A stretch of DNA of 64,000 nucleotides from Achromobacter sp. B7 (GCF_003600685.1 NZ_CP032084.1:124001-188000), one strand, 5' to 3'. Counted from the first letter of the stretch, positions 1 to 8,822 are shown. Translations and numbers: made by a program. Notes: generated by a model from the sequence alone, not told the origin.

Positions 1-141
1 TTTGCCCGGGGTATCGGAGGGCAGCGGCGGGTTGATGGCCACGTAGGCTTGGGTGCCTTGGGCGTGGCTAACCGGGCTGAAGAACGCGGAGGCGGTCAGC
101 GCGGCCGCGGCCATGATGCGAACGATCTTGGGGGACAACAT
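1..141 (-). CDS. dsbA: Thiol:disulfide interchange protein DsbA, N-terminal part (runs off window)
   Basis: Only the first 47 codons are inside the window, starting from ATG at 141. They encode a signal peptide: basic start (K5, R8), hydrophobic Ala/Leu stretch at about residues 10-22, and likely cleavage after the S-H-A at residues 25-27. The mature start [20 protein letters not shown] resembles the N-terminus of betaproteobacterial DsbA, which continues into a thioredoxin fold with a CPHC active site outside the window. DsbA is the periplasmic oxidant that puts disulfides into secreted proteins. It lies downstream of argS and the SPOR gene on the same strand, with an 81-bp gap before it. 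The assignment rests on a short segment plus gene order. Confidence 0.75.
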   Translation of the reverse strand, partial: MLSPKIVRIMAAAALTASAFFSPVSHAQGTQAYVAINPPLPSDTPGK

Positions 142-222
142 GGATGAGAGGTTCCTGAGTAAAAAGTTACAGACAGGCCCGGGGCCGGATTAGTTCAATG
201 AAAAAAATGGCGCCGCATCGCG

Positions 223-957
223 CTACTGGCGCACCACGGCGGTTTCGATCTTGTTTTCGCCCAGGCGGCCGCGCGCCCGGTTCATGTCGTCCAGCCGCGC
301 AAACGGGCCGACGCGCACGCGGTTCAGCGGCTTGCCGTTCACTTCGGCCTTTTGCACGGCAACCGGCAAGCCCAGCAGAATAATGCGGGCCTTGAGCGAT
401 TCCGCGTCGTTTTCGCCTCGGAATGCGCCGGCTTGCAGGTAGTACGTGCCGGTTGCGGCCGGCGCGGCGGCCTTGGCGGCAGGAGCCGGCGTGGGCGCTG
501 GCGCGGGCTTGGACAAAGGCGTGGGCGCGGTGCCGGGGGTGCTGGCCGCAGGCGCGGCGGCTTGCGGTTTGGCGGTGGACGGTAGCGTGGCGATCAGCGC
601 GCCCAGATCGTCCAGCCGGGACGGGGTCTCGTCAGGCTTGGACGCGGCGCCCGATCCCGTGCCGGCGCCCGGTAGCGGCGCCGGAGCGGTGGCGGTGGGG
701 CCGGTGGGTGGCGCGCCCGCCGCGCCGTCGCGCCCGTACAGGCCCGCGTTGGGGTCCGGTGCCTGACGCGGATCGGGCAGCTTGCCGGGGTCGCCCTGGC
801 GAGTGGCCCGGTCCACGAAGGGGATCGGCGCCTTGGTGACGTAGAAGGCCACGACGGCGGCCACGATCAGACCGATGAGCAGGCCGGCGAGCGCCCCGTA
901 AAGGGTGCTGCCGCTTTCGCCGGAGGAACGGCGGGTGGTTTTGCGCTTTGTTGCCAT
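223..957 (-). CDS. SPOR-domain, FtsN-like membrane-anchored protein
   Basis: The protein has 244 residues: a short basic cytoplasmic tail (KRKTTRR), one transmembrane segment at about 20-40, a long Pro/Ala-rich periplasmic linker, and a C-terminal SPOR domain at about 168-244 that opens with YYLQAGAF and contains RVRVGPF. SPOR domains bind glycan strands stripped of stem peptides at the division septum, so the expected place is the inner membrane at the divisome with the linker spanning the periplasm. This architecture is that of FtsN and its relatives. The gene begins only 9 bp after the argS stop, so it is almost certainly co-transcribed with argS. I cannot tell whether it is the functional FtsN or a paralogue. 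Confidence 0.85.
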   Translation of the reverse strand: MATKRKTTRRSSGESGSTLYGALAGLLIGLIVAAVVAFYVTKAPIPFVDRATRQGDPGKLPDPRQAPDPNAGLYGRDGAAGAPPTGPTATAPAPLPGAGTGSGAASKPDETPSRLDDLGALIATLPSTAKPQAAAPAASTPGTAPTPLSKPAPAPTPAPAAKAAAPAATGTYYLQAGAFRGENDAESLKARIILLGLPVAVQKAEVNGKPLNRVRVGPFARLDDMNRARGRLGENKIETAVVRQ

Positions 958-966
958 GAACCGATG

Positions 967-2652
967 TTACATCCGCTCGGGCGCGGATACGCCCATCAGT
1001 TCCAGGCCGTTGGCCAGGACCTGACGCGTGGTGGCGGCCAGGCGCAGGCGGGCCAGCTTCAGGGCCACGTCGTCAACCAGCACGCGTTCGGCGCTGTACC
1101 AGGCGTGGAAGTCCGAGGCGCAGTCGCGCAGCCAGAACGCGATGTGGTGCGGCGACAGGTCTTGCGCCGCCAACGCCACCACGTTGGGGAATTCGGCCAG
1201 GCGTTGCATCAGCGCGAATTCGGACGGCGCGGTCAGCAAGGACGTATCGGCGGCGGCCACGTCAGCGGCGGGCATGCCGGCGTTGTTGATCATCGTGCAG
1301 ATGCGAGCGTGCGCGTACTGGATGTAATAGACGGGGTTCTCGTCGCTTTTCGACAAGGCCAGGTCCACGTCAAATACAAATTCGGTGTCGGCGCGGCGCT
1401 GGATCAGGAAGTAGCGCACGGCGTCGCGCCCGACCCAGTCGATCAGGTCGCGCATGGTGACGTAGCTGCCGGCGCGCTTGGAGATCTTGACCTCTTCGCC
1501 CCCGCGCATCACCTTGACCATCTTGTGCAGCACGTACGACGGGTAATCCTTGGGGATGCCCTCTTCCAGCGCCTGCAAGCCGGCGCGCACGCGGGCCACG
1601 GTGCCGTGGTGGTCGCTGCCCTGGATGTTCACGGCGCGGTGAAAGCCGCGTTCCCATTTGGCCTTGTGATACGCCACGTCCGGCACGAAGTAGGTGTAGC
1701 CGCCTTCGCTTTTGCGCATGACGCGGTCTTTGTCGTCGCCCGTGCCCAGTTCGGTGGTGCGCAGCCACAGCGCGCCGCCTTCTTCATAGGTATGACCGCC
1801 GGCAACCAGCGCCTTGACGGTGGCTTCGACGCGGCCCGACGTGTACAGCGAGCTTTCCAGGTAGTAGTTGTCGAACGCCAGGCCGAACGCCTGCAAGTCC
1901 AGGTCTTGTTCGCGGCGCAGGTACGCTACGGCGAAAACGCGGATGTCGTCCAGGTTGTCGATGTTGCCGGTGGCGGTGACGGGTTCGCCGTCGGACGGCT
2001 GGATGGTCTTGCCGGCCTGGAAGTCGCGCGCGATGTCGGCGATGTAGTCGCCCTTGTAGCCGTCTTCCGGCCAGTCGGGGGATTCCGTCGTCAGGCCACG
2101 GGCACGCGCCTGCACGCTGATGGCCAGGTTGTGGATCTGGTTGCCGGCGTCGTTGTAGTAGAACTCGCGGGTGACGTCCCAGCCGATGGCGTCGTACAGG
2201 CGGCACAGGGCGTCGCCCAGCGCGGCTTGGCGCGCGTGGCCCACGTGCAGCGGGCCGGTGGGGTTGGCCGACACGAATTCAACCAGGATCTTCTCGCCGC
2301 TGCGCGGGGCGCGGCCAAAGCTTGCGCCCTGCTCGGCCACGGCGGCGATGACGGCCTGGCGCGCGGCGGCGGTGATACGCAGGTTGATGAAGCCAGGGCC
2401 GGCGATTTCAGCGCTGTCGACCAGATCTCGGGCACCGGGGGCGGCCATCAGCGCGTCCACGATGGCCTGGGCCAGTTCGCGCGGGTTGCGGCGGGCCGGC
2501 TTGGCCAGCTGCATGGCTACGTTGGTGGCGACGTCGCCGTGGGCGGCGACCTTGGGGCGCTCAAGCAGCACATTGGCCTGGGCGTCGGGAAGGCTCTGCG
2601 CAACGGCGGCCTGGATCAGGGAGATAAGCTGTTTTTGTTGCTCGGGGAGCAT
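967..2652 (-). CDS. argS: Arginyl-tRNA synthetase
   Basis: Class I aminoacyl-tRNA synthetase that charges tRNA-Arg in the cytoplasm. From the ATG at 2652 the product is 561 residues, the normal length for this family; the reading frame stays open to 2697, but the upstream 15 residues are not typical. The HIGH-type signature appears as [16 protein letters not shown] (HVGHA at 136-140), a KMSK-like KISKRAG follows in the second half, and the C-terminal DALR-type anticodon domain ends [12 protein letters not shown]. Downstream on the same strand are the SPOR gene (9 bp) and dsbA. Confidence 0.98.
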   Translation of the reverse strand: MLPEQQKQLISLIQAAVAQSLPDAQANVLLERPKVAAHGDVATNVAMQLAKPARRNPRELAQAIVDALMAAPGARDLVDSAEIAGPGFINLRITAAARQAVIAAVAEQGASFGRAPRSGEKILVEFVSANPTGPLHVGHARQAALGDALCRLYDAIGWDVTREFYYNDAGNQIHNLAISVQARARGLTTESPDWPEDGYKGDYIADIARDFQAGKTIQPSDGEPVTATGNIDNLDDIRVFAVAYLRREQDLDLQAFGLAFDNYYLESSLYTSGRVEATVKALVAGGHTYEEGGALWLRTTELGTGDDKDRVMRKSEGGYTYFVPDVAYHKAKWERGFHRAVNIQGSDHHGTVARVRAGLQALEEGIPKDYPSYVLHKMVKVMRGGEEVKISKRAGSYVTMRDLIDWVGRDAVRYFLIQRRADTEFVFDVDLALSKSDENPVYYIQYAHARICTMINNAGMPAADVAAADTSLLTAPSEFALMQRLAEFPNVVALAAQDLSPHHIAFWLRDCASDFHAWYSAERVLVDDVALKLARLRLAATTRQVLANGLELMGVSAPERM

Positions 2653-2956
2653 GGGCGTCTGAAGAAGTTCTGGGTGAGTGACCAAGGCGGGAATCAAACG
2701 GACGGTGTCCGGGCCGGCAGTGTCACGGGAATCATCCGGAATGATAGTTGATTTGGCGGCCCAATCGGGCGGATCGGGCGTGCAAACCGTCCGGCAAGCG
2801 TTCGCGCGGCGGGCGGAACTCTGAACAAAATCAAATGCCTAGCCAGCGGCGCGGGTGCCCGGTGTCCGGGCCGTGTCGCGCGCGCGAGGGCGCCAGTTGG
2901 CATCCCTGGGGCGTTGCGGTAGTGTATGTAACGTATTCAATAAGGGAGACCGCAAT
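2653..2956. other. Intergenic region between argS and the DUF1840 gene
   Basis: This 304-bp divergent spacer must carry the promoters of both argS (minus) and the DUF1840 gene (plus). For the plus strand the only hint is an AT-rich stretch at about 2921-2942 ahead of an AGGGAGA ribosome-binding site at 2944-2949. The best -35-like match, TTGCGG at 2914-2919, is poorly spaced from any -10, so no promoter is called. No stable hairpin or RNA gene was seen. Confidence 0.4.
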
Positions 2957-3298
2957 ATGCTGATTACCTTTCACTCCAAGGTCGTGGCCGAGGTCCTGAT
3001 GCTGTCCGACCACGCCGGCCCCATTCTGCAGGCAGCGGGCAAACCCATCGGCGACAAGATCCCCGAACGCGGCGTTTTCACGGTGGAGCAACTGGGCCCC
3101 GCCATCGCCGGCATCGAACACGCCATCGAGGTCGCCGAGCGCCCGCTTGACGACGAAGACGACGAAGACAAGGCGCCCCGTGCGGCCATGGCGCGCACGG
3201 TGGGCCTGAAGGAACGCGCGTTTCCGCTGCTGGACATGCTGCGGCAATCGCAGGCAGCGGGCGTCGAAGTCACCTGGGAAGCCTCGCGCGGGTGGTAA
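2957..3298 (+). CDS. DUF1840 family protein
   Basis: This is a 113-residue cytoplasmic protein beginning MLITFHSK. The start at 2957 is set by the AGGGAGA ribosome-binding site just upstream; the longer open frame to 2855 has no family similarity. The pattern MLITFxSK..., then GVFTVEQLGPAIAGIEHAI, matches DUF1840, a small proteobacterial family of unknown function. The middle carries an acidic run (DDEDDEDK) and the C-terminal half has a hydrophobic helix AFPLLDMLRQ. It is followed 79 bp later by another small plus-strand gene, and the pair ends at a strong terminator at 3728-3754. Confidence 0.85.
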   Translation: MLITFHSKVVAEVLMLSDHAGPILQAAGKPIGDKIPERGVFTVEQLGPAIAGIEHAIEVAERPLDDEDDEDKAPRAAMARTVGLKERAFPLLDMLRQSQAAGVEVTWEASRGW

Positions 3299-3377
3299 GC
3301 AATGTCGCCGGGCGGACAATCCGACCGGTGTTTTTTGCCTTACCCTTGCGGCCTGACGCCCTTTCAAGGAAACCCTT

Positions 3378-3695
3378 ATGCGCAGCGACATCACCATTGT
3401 TTTCGACCCCCGCCGGTCGCTGGACCTGACCGCCACGGTAGAGCCGTCCCCGCAGCGCCAGAGCGACGCGCGCGATTGGTTCGACGGCGCCTGGGAAACC
3501 CTGGGCTGCGAACCCTTGCGGCCCAGCGGCAAAGTGTTGTTGCTGGATAAGGTGCTGGGCGTGGCCGATGCCCTGGGCTACGACACCCTGTCCACCGACA
3601 CCAAGGAAGCCCGCGAGTTCGCCGAGCACCTGGCGCTGGCGCTGGAACGCCCACGCATCACGGTGGACCTGCCGGGGCTGACCGTCGGCTACTGA
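3378..3695 (+). CDS. Small conserved-looking protein of unknown function
   Basis: This 105-residue protein begins MRSDITIVFDPRR. I do not recognise the family. It has no signal peptide, membrane segment or cysteine motif other than a single Cys in GCEP; the composition is that of a soluble alpha/beta protein, with amphipathic LLLDKVLGVADALGY and FAEHLALALERPRITVDLPG. An AAGGAA ribosome-binding site at 3367-3372 supports the start. Third-position GC is high as in neighbouring genes, and a rho-independent terminator lies 33 bp after the stop, so it looks like a real gene in a two-gene unit with the DUF1840 gene. Confidence 0.7.
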   Translation: MRSDITIVFDPRRSLDLTATVEPSPQRQSDARDWFDGAWETLGCEPLRPSGKVLLLDKVLGVADALGYDTLSTDTKEAREFAEHLALALERPRITVDLPGLTVGY

Positions 3696-3717
3696 TGGCG
3701 CGGCTCTCGGCAAGCGC

Positions 3718-3754
3718 TAAAAAAACAAATCCCCGCTCAAGGCGGGGATTTTTT
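3718..3754. terminator. Bidirectional rho-independent terminator
   Basis: A perfect 9-bp stem, AATCCCCGC (3728-3736) with GCGGGGATT (3742-3750), has a TCAAG loop. It is followed by TTTT on the plus strand and by a T-rich tract on the minus strand (A-run 3719-3725). It sits between convergent units, the small plus-strand gene and the ABC importer operon, so it can serve both. Confidence 0.85.
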
Positions 3755-3815
3755 CGGGTGCGCGGCGCCAGCCGCACAGACCGCAGACCACAGACCGCAG
3801 GCCACAAACCCCAGG

Positions 3816-4616
3816 CTAGCGGATCCCCGCCCGCATGAACGACTGCACGAATTGCCGTTGGAACAGCAGGAAGGCAATCAGCAGCGGCGCCGCCGACATC
3901 AGCGTGGCGGCGGTAATGACCGACCAGTCGATGCCCTGGTCCGTGGACGAGAACACCTGCAAGCCCACCGTCAGCGGCCGGGATTCCACCGAGTTGGTGA
4001 TGATGAGCGGCCACAGGAAATTGTTCCAGTGGTGGCTGACCGACACCAGCCCGTACGCCACGTAGATCGGTTTGGCCAACGGCACATACACCTTCCACAG
4101 AATCTGCATGGGGCCCGCGCCTTCCATGCGCGCCGCCTCTTCCAGTTCGCGCGGCACCGTCTTGAAGGTCTGGCGCAACAGGAAAATGCCGAACGCCGAC
4201 GCGAAGTACGGCAGGCCGATGGCGAACACGGTGTCGCGGACGCCCAGCTGGCTCATGGACCGGTAGTTCTCTACCAGCAGCACGTCGGGCATGATCATCA
4301 GCTGTAGCAGCACCAGCATGAAGACGAAATCGCGGCCCCGGAATTCGAATCGCGCGAACGCGTAGCCCGCCAGCGTGGACAGCACCAACTGCGCTGCCAA
4401 CACCATCGTCACCAGCAGGAAGGTGTTCAGGAAATAGCGCGGAAACGGCGCCGCGTGCCAGGCACGCACGAAGTTATCCAGCGTCAACGGCGCGAACAGC
4501 TCGAAGCGGGTTGCGTAGGCGGGCGGGTGGAAAGCCGCCCACATCGCGTAGGCCAGCGGCAGGATCCACAACAGGCCAAGCGCCCAGGCGCCCAGGGTAT
4601 CTAGCTTGTCTTTCAT
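3816..4616 (-). CDS. Carbohydrate/glycerol-3-phosphate-type ABC transporter permease (UgpE/MalG-like)
   Basis: This inner-membrane permease of 266 residues has about six hydrophobic segments. The cytoplasmic EAA loop that docks on the ATPase is visible as EEAARMEGAGPMQILWKVYV. Its size and the short N-terminus before the first membrane segment match the UgpE/MalG class of CUT1 transporters. It is the last gene of the importer operon. Its ATG overlaps the TGA of the upstream permease by 4 bp (ATGA), so translation is probably coupled. The substrate cannot be read from a permease; the phosphodiesterase in the cluster suggests glycerol-3-phosphate or glycerophosphodiesters. Confidence 0.9.
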   Translation of the reverse strand: MKDKLDTLGAWALGLLWILPLAYAMWAAFHPPAYATRFELFAPLTLDNFVRAWHAAPFPRYFLNTFLLVTMVLAAQLVLSTLAGYAFARFEFRGRDFVFMLVLLQLMIMPDVLLVENYRSMSQLGVRDTVFAIGLPYFASAFGIFLLRQTFKTVPRELEEAARMEGAGPMQILWKVYVPLAKPIYVAYGLVSVSHHWNNFLWPLIITNSVESRPLTVGLQVFSSTDQGIDWSVITAATLMSAAPLLIAFLLFQRQFVQSFMRAGIR

Positions 4617-5488
4617 TGATAGTGCGTCCTGCGATCCAGCCAGCGGAACTTGAACAGCGCGGTCAGCGCCAGTACCACCAGCAACACGACGGTCAGCGTG
4701 GCGGCGTAAGCCGTGTCCCAGAAACTGAAACCCACCTGGTAGATGTAGTACAGCAGCAGGGTGCTGGCGTTATCCGGCCCGCCGCGCGTCATGACGACCA
4801 CATGGTCCACCAGGCGGAAGGCGTTGATCAGCGCATTGATCAGCACGAACAGCGTGGTGGGCATCAACAGCGGCCACAGGATGCGGCGGAAATACTGCCA
4901 GCGCGAGGCGCCTTCCAGCATCGCGGCCTCGCGCAGCGACGGCGACACGGTCTGCAAGGCGGCCAGGTAGAAGATCATGAAGAAGCCGGATTCTTTCCAC
5001 ACCGTGACCAGCATCAGCGCGGGCAAGGCAGTTTCGCGGTTGCCCAGCCAGTTCGGGCCGGGCGAACCGAACCACCCCATCACCTGCGCGATCAGCCCGT
5101 ACTGCGGCGTGTAGAAGAACAGCCAGATGTTGGCCACCGCCACCATCGGCAGCACGGTGGGCGTGAAGTACGCCATGCGCAAAAAGCCGCGGCCGCTCAG
5201 GTTGCGGTTCACCCACAACGCCATGATCAGCGCGATGCCGATGGACGTGGGGATCGTGCCCAGCGCAAACCACAGGTTGTTCCACAGCGACTGCCAGAAC
5301 ACCGGGTCGTCACGCATGACGGCGTAGTTCTCCAGGCCCACGAAACGCGCCGGACGCGCGCCCTTGGGCGTGGAAAAAAAGCTGTGCCAAAGCGTCGCCA
5401 CCGCCGGGTAATGCGTGAAGGCGGCGAGCAGCACGATGGCTGGCAGCAACAGCAGCCAGCCATAAAGCGCATGTAAAGAGCGGCTCAT
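4613..5488 (-). CDS. Carbohydrate/glycerol-3-phosphate-type ABC transporter permease (UgpA/MalF-like)
   Basis: This 291-residue inner-membrane permease has about six transmembrane segments, the first at about residues 9-30. The EAA motif reads REAAMLEGASRWQYFRRILWP and is followed by LLMPTTLFV. It pairs with the downstream UgpE-like permease to form the channel of a CUT1-family importer. The start at 5488 lies 13 bp after the stop of the binding-protein gene; the stop overlaps the next start by 4 bp. The translation is intact and of normal length. Confidence 0.9.
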   Translation of the reverse strand: MSRSLHALYGWLLLLPAIVLLAAFTHYPAVATLWHSFFSTPKGARPARFVGLENYAVMRDDPVFWQSLWNNLWFALGTIPTSIGIALIMALWVNRNLSGRGFLRMAYFTPTVLPMVAVANIWLFFYTPQYGLIAQVMGWFGSPGPNWLGNRETALPALMLVTVWKESGFFMIFYLAALQTVSPSLREAAMLEGASRWQYFRRILWPLLMPTTLFVLINALINAFRLVDHVVVMTRGGPDNASTLLLYYIYQVGFSFWDTAYAATLTVVLLVVLALTALFKFRWLDRRTHYQ

Positions 5489-5501
5489 CGTGCTTGTCGG
5501 T

Positions 5502-6797
5502 TTATTTGTAGGAACGCAGGATGCGGTCGGCCTCGCGCTGTGCGTCGGTCAGCGCCTGCTGCGGCGTCTTCGAACCCGTCAACGCCGCTTGCAGCGCGTC
5601 GTTCAGGGTCTTGGTGACGCGCTGGTTTTCATGCGTGGAAAACTCCGCCACGCTGACTTCCAGCTGGTCGCGCGCGACCGTGGCGGCCGGCACTTCCTGC
5701 GCGTACTTCTTCATCTTTTCGGTTTGCCAGGCGGCCGGCGTCACGGCCACGTAGCCCGTGGCGATGCTCCAGTCGGCCGCGCGTTCCGGCGTGGTGACCC
5801 ACTGCGCGAACTTCAGCGCGGCCTGCTGCTGCGCCGGCGTGCCGCTTTTGAAGATATAGAAGTTGCCGCCGCCCGTGGGGCTGCCGCCGCGCTTTTGCTG
5901 CGGCATCATCGCCACGCCGAACGGGAAGTCGGCGTTCTTGCGGATGTTGGTCAGGTTGCCGGTGGTGGTCCAGACCATGGCGGCCTTCTTTTCCAGGAAG
6001 TCCTTGGGCGTGGTGCCCCAGTCAATGGTGCCGGTGGGCATGATCTTGTGCTTGGCCGACAGGTCGCGCCAGAACTGCGCGGCTTCCACCACCGCCGGCT
6101 TGTCCAGGTAGACCTCGTTACCGGCTTCGTTCATCAGGATCGCGCCGTTCGGCGTGGTCAGCGCCTGGAACAGCCAGTACGCAAACGCGCCGCCCGACGG
6201 GATCTCGATGCCCCACTGCGTGGTGTTGCCCGAGGCGTCCTGCTTGGTCAGCTTCTTGCCGTAATCGACCAGCTCGGCCCAGGTGGCGGGCGCGCGTTCG
6301 GGGTCCAGGCCCGCTGCCTTGAACAGGTCCTTGTTGTAGTACATCACGATGGTCGAACGCTGGAACGGCACGCCCCAGGTGTGGCCGCCCGAGCGGCTGT
6401 TCTGCATGAACGCGTCGTAGAAGCTGCCCAGCCACTTCTTGTCGGCGTCGCTTTTCGCCAGCGAATCGATCGGCACGATGGCGTCTTCATCAATCAGCGT
6501 GAACATGTCGGTGGACAGCAGCACGGCCAGTTGCGGCGGCGTGCCGCCCTTGAGCGCCGTCAGCGCCTTGGCGATCGAATCCTGATACGAGCCGGCGTAG
6601 ATCGGCTTGATCTTGATGTCGGGATTTTCCTTCTGGAAGTCCGCGACCATGTCGTCGACGATCTTGGTGATCGGGCCGCCGACGGCAACCGGGTAATAGA
6701 ACTCGACCTCGACGGGTTTGTTTTGCGCCTGTGCCGGCAGGGACAGGCAAGCGGCGGCCAGGCTGGCGGCCAGGGTCTTCAGTACGATGCGTCGCAT
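5502..6797 (-). CDS. ABC transporter periplasmic solute-binding protein (UgpB-like, SBP family 1)
   Basis: This is a 431-residue extracytoplasmic binding protein. The start at 6797 gives a clean signal peptide MRRIVLKTLAASLAAACLSL ending near PAQAQ and has an AAAGGAA ribosome-binding site; eight extra in-frame codons upstream are not needed. The mature protein shows the family-1 pattern (KIVDDMVADFQKENPDIKIKPIYAGSY...) of glycerol-3-phosphate/oligosaccharide binding proteins such as UgpB. It lies between the ATPase gene (34 bp upstream) and the permeases. The glycerol-3-phosphate or glycerophosphodiester substrate is inferred from the neighbouring GpdQ-like enzyme. Confidence 0.88.
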   Translation of the reverse strand: MRRIVLKTLAASLAAACLSLPAQAQNKPVEVEFYYPVAVGGPITKIVDDMVADFQKENPDIKIKPIYAGSYQDSIAKALTALKGGTPPQLAVLLSTDMFTLIDEDAIVPIDSLAKSDADKKWLGSFYDAFMQNSRSGGHTWGVPFQRSTIVMYYNKDLFKAAGLDPERAPATWAELVDYGKKLTKQDASGNTTQWGIEIPSGGAFAYWLFQALTTPNGAILMNEAGNEVYLDKPAVVEAAQFWRDLSAKHKIMPTGTIDWGTTPKDFLEKKAAMVWTTTGNLTNIRKNADFPFGVAMMPQQKRGGSPTGGGNFYIFKSGTPAQQQAALKFAQWVTTPERAADWSIATGYVAVTPAAWQTEKMKKYAQEVPAATVARDQLEVSVAEFSTHENQRVTKTLNDALQAALTGSKTPQQALTDAQREADRILRSYK

Positions 6798-6831
6798 GGT
6801 GGCGTTTCCTTTCCTGTGCAATGGGCGTCTT

Positions 6832-7887
6832 CTAGCGCCCGACGGTGTTGATCACCGCCGAATCGGCGGCAAAGAAATGCTGTTGCCCGTCCTGCCAGGA
6901 CAGGTTCAGGGCCTCGCCGGCGCGGGCGCGCAAATGGCCGCCCACTCGTACGGCCACGCCGCTGGTGTCGCCTACCCGGCACACCACGATGGAATCCGCG
7001 CCGAAGTATTCAACGCTTTCGACAATGGCCGGTATGCCGGTGCTGTCGATCCGGATGTGTTCCGGGCGCACGCCCAGCTTGATGGCGCCGGCCGGTGCGT
7101 TGGCGATCACGGGGCCTTGCGTGCCGGCGATAACGGCGGCGCCGTTCGCGGCGGCAAGCCCGATCAGATTCATGGGCGGCGTGCCGATGAAACGCGCGGC
7201 GAACTCGGTGGCCGGCCGTGCGTACAGGCCGTCGGGCGTGTCGTGTTGTTCGATCTGACCGCCGCGCAACAGCACCACCTGATCGGCCATGCTCATCGCC
7301 TCGGTCTGGTCGTGCGTGACGTACACCATCGTGATGCCCAGGTCCTGCTGCAAGGCGCGGATCTCGCGGCGCATCTCGTGGCGCAGCTGCGCATCCAGAT
7401 TGGATAGCGGCTCGTCCATCAGGCACACCGGCGCTTCGGAAATCACCGCGCGCCCCAGCGCCACGCGCTGCTGCTGGCCGCCCGACAACTGCGACGGCTT
7501 GCGGTCCAGCAGATGCTCCAGGCCCAGCAGCCCGGCCACACGCTGCAAGCGGCGGTCGAAGTCGCGCGCGGGTTCCTTGCGGACCTTGAGGCCGAACAGG
7601 ATGTTCTCGCGCACCGACAAATGCGGGAACAGCGCGTATGACTGGAACACCATGGATATGCGGCGCTTGGCCGGCGGCAGTTGCGTAACGTCGCGATCGC
7701 CGATGCGGATGGTGCCCGATGTGGGCGTGTCCAGGCCGGCGATCATGCGCAGGGTGGTCGACTTGCCGCAGCCGGACGGGCCCAGCAGCACCGTGAAGCT
7801 GCCCGCCGGCACCGTGAAGCTGACGCCGTGGATGGCGGCGGCGCCGCCGTACTGTTTGGTGAGGTTATCCAGAACGATGGATGACAT
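6832..7887 (-). CDS. ABC transporter ATP-binding protein (UgpC/MalK type)
   Basis: A 351-residue cytoplasmic ATPase that powers the importer. Walker A is GPSGCGKST (36-44), the signature is LSGGQQQR (134-141), Walker B is VCLMDEP (154-160) with the D-loop SNLDA after it, and THDQ supplies the H-loop. The C-terminal third (from about residue 235) is the TOBE/OB regulatory domain of the MalK/UgpC group, including LGVRPEHI. It is the first gene of the four-gene transport segment. Its leader carries a LacI-type operator (7933-7946) and an inverted repeat (7899-7915). Confidence 0.92.
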   Translation of the reverse strand: MSSIVLDNLTKQYGGAAAIHGVSFTVPAGSFTVLLGPSGCGKSTTLRMIAGLDTPTSGTIRIGDRDVTQLPPAKRRISMVFQSYALFPHLSVRENILFGLKVRKEPARDFDRRLQRVAGLLGLEHLLDRKPSQLSGGQQQRVALGRAVISEAPVCLMDEPLSNLDAQLRHEMRREIRALQQDLGITMVYVTHDQTEAMSMADQVVLLRGGQIEQHDTPDGLYARPATEFAARFIGTPPMNLIGLAAANGAAVIAGTQGPVIANAPAGAIKLGVRPEHIRIDSTGIPAIVESVEYFGADSIVVCRVGDTSGVAVRVGGHLRARAGEALNLSWQDGQQHFFAADSAVINTVGR

Positions 7888-7898
7888 GCTGTCTCGAC

Positions 7899-7915
7899 GA
7901 TCTAATTGTTAGATC
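7899..7915 (-). repeat. Perfect inverted repeat in the leader of the importer operon
   Basis: GATCTAA (7899-7905) and TTAGATC (7909-7915) are separated by TTG. The repeat lies 12 bp upstream of the ATPase start codon, directly before its GAGA ribosome-binding site. It could form a small hairpin in the mRNA leader or be a protein site; the function is unknown. Confidence 0.6.
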
Positions 7916-7932
7916 CGCATTGTTGCCTGTTA

Positions 7933-7946
7933 TGAAAACCTTTTCA
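7933..7946. promoter_or_regulatory. LacI-family operator upstream of the importer genes
   Basis: TGAAAACCTTTTCA, a 14-bp palindrome with one central mismatch, lies 46 bp before the ATPase start. It differs by one base from the perfect palindrome upstream of the lacI-type gene (9887-9900). Such sites are typical of LacI/GalR regulators, so the divergent copy is the likely control point of the transport genes. Confidence 0.75.
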
Positions 7947-7998
7947 TTGTGCAGCGCAAACATGACGGATTCGTGGCAAGCCAAACGGCTACAAGCAA

Positions 7999-8023
7999 CG
8001 CTGCGCGCCCCTTCGGCGCAGCG
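7999..8023 (-). terminator. GC-rich hairpin just after the phosphodiesterase gene (weak terminator or attenuator)
   Basis: An 8-bp stem, CGCTGCGC (7999-8006) with GCGCAGCG (8016-8023), begins immediately downstream of the gpdQ-like stop codon. On the minus strand it is followed by GTTGCTTGT rather than a true T-run, so it may only reduce read-through into the importer genes. Confidence 0.35.
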
Positions 8024-8024
8024 C

Positions 8025-8822
8025 TCAGGCAAACGGATAAGGCCCGGGATATTCCCCAAGCACCGCGTGGTGCGTAACCAGGTTCGTGCCTTGCCACCAA
8101 TGCAGCTGGTAGCCCGGCGGTTCCATGATGTATTGCAGCGTGGGACGCGGCCCCAGCTCCAGCGCCAACTGGTGTGCCGTGCCCGGGCAGGTTGACGCGA
8201 TCGTGCCGCCGAAGCGCTGGAAGATGGTGCGATGCAAATGCCCGCACAGCACCCGTTCTACATTGGGAAAGCGCGACACCACGCGTTCCAGCTCTGGCGC
8301 GCCGGCCAGAAGGCCGATGGCGTCCATGTGTTCGATGCCGGTCAGGAACGGCGGGTGGTGCATCAACACCAGCGTCGGCCGGTCTGGCTGTTCGGCCAGG
8401 CGCGCGGCCAGCCAGTCCAGGCGGTCCTGGCAAAGTTCGCCATGGCTTTTCATCGGCACCACCGTGTCCAGCGCCAACAGGCGCAGCGGATAGGTTTCGA
8501 TGGCGTACTGAATGAACGGCCCGCCGCCTTGCAGGTAATCGTGGTCGGGAAAGGCGGCGCGCAGTTGCGCGCGGTCGTCATGGTTGCCGGGCAGCAGAAA
8601 GTACGGAATCTCCAGCGCTTGCAGATGGTCGCGCAGCACCTGGTATTCGTGCGGGCGGCCCAGGTCGGTCAAGTCGCCTGTGATCAGTACGCAGTCGGGG
8701 CGCGGCGTCAGCGCGTTCAGCGCGCGCACGGCCGGCGCCAGGAATGCGGCCGGGTCGATGATGCCGTAGGCCTTGTCGCCCGGGGTGCGCATGTGCAGGT
8801 CGGTGATTTGGGCAATGAGCAT
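8025..8822 (-). CDS. gpdQ: Cyclic/glycerophospho-diester phosphodiesterase, GpdQ-like
   Basis: This 265-residue binuclear metallophosphoesterase is expected to hydrolyse phosphodiesters such as glycerophosphodiesters to glycerol-3-phosphate. All metal ligands known for Enterobacter GpdQ are present, at the same residue numbers: D8 and H10 (TDLH), D50 (GDLTD), N80 (GNHDD), H156 (MHHPP), H195 and H197 (CGHLH). There is no signal peptide, so it should be cytoplasmic. It is transcribed with the lacI-type gene (28 bp upstream) and lies before an Ugp-like importer, which suggests import followed by hydrolysis. The older family name, CpdA-like cAMP phosphodiesterase, is possible, but context favours the glycerophosphodiester role. 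Confidence 0.82.
   Translation of the reverse strand: MLIAQITDLHMRTPGDKAYGIIDPAAFLAPAVRALNALTPRPDCVLITGDLTDLGRPHEYQVLRDHLQALEIPYFLLPGNHDDRAQLRAAFPDHDYLQGGGPFIQYAIETYPLRLLALDTVVPMKSHGELCQDRLDWLAARLAEQPDRPTLVLMHHPPFLTGIEHMDAIGLLAGAPELERVVSRFPNVERVLCGHLHRTIFQRFGGTIASTCPGTAHQLALELGPRPTLQYIMEPPGYQLHWWQGTNLVTHHAVLGEYPGPYPFA

Noticed and set aside
964..2751. Long plus-strand open frame opposite argS (595 codons)
   Set aside because: It mirrors argS, is Gly/Ala/Val/Arg/His-rich without any family motif, and is typical of antisense frames in GC-rich genes. The same holds for 5490-6851, 11707-13497, 20283-21491, 22654-24414 and 36135-38057 on the plus strand and 42985-44646 on the minus strand.
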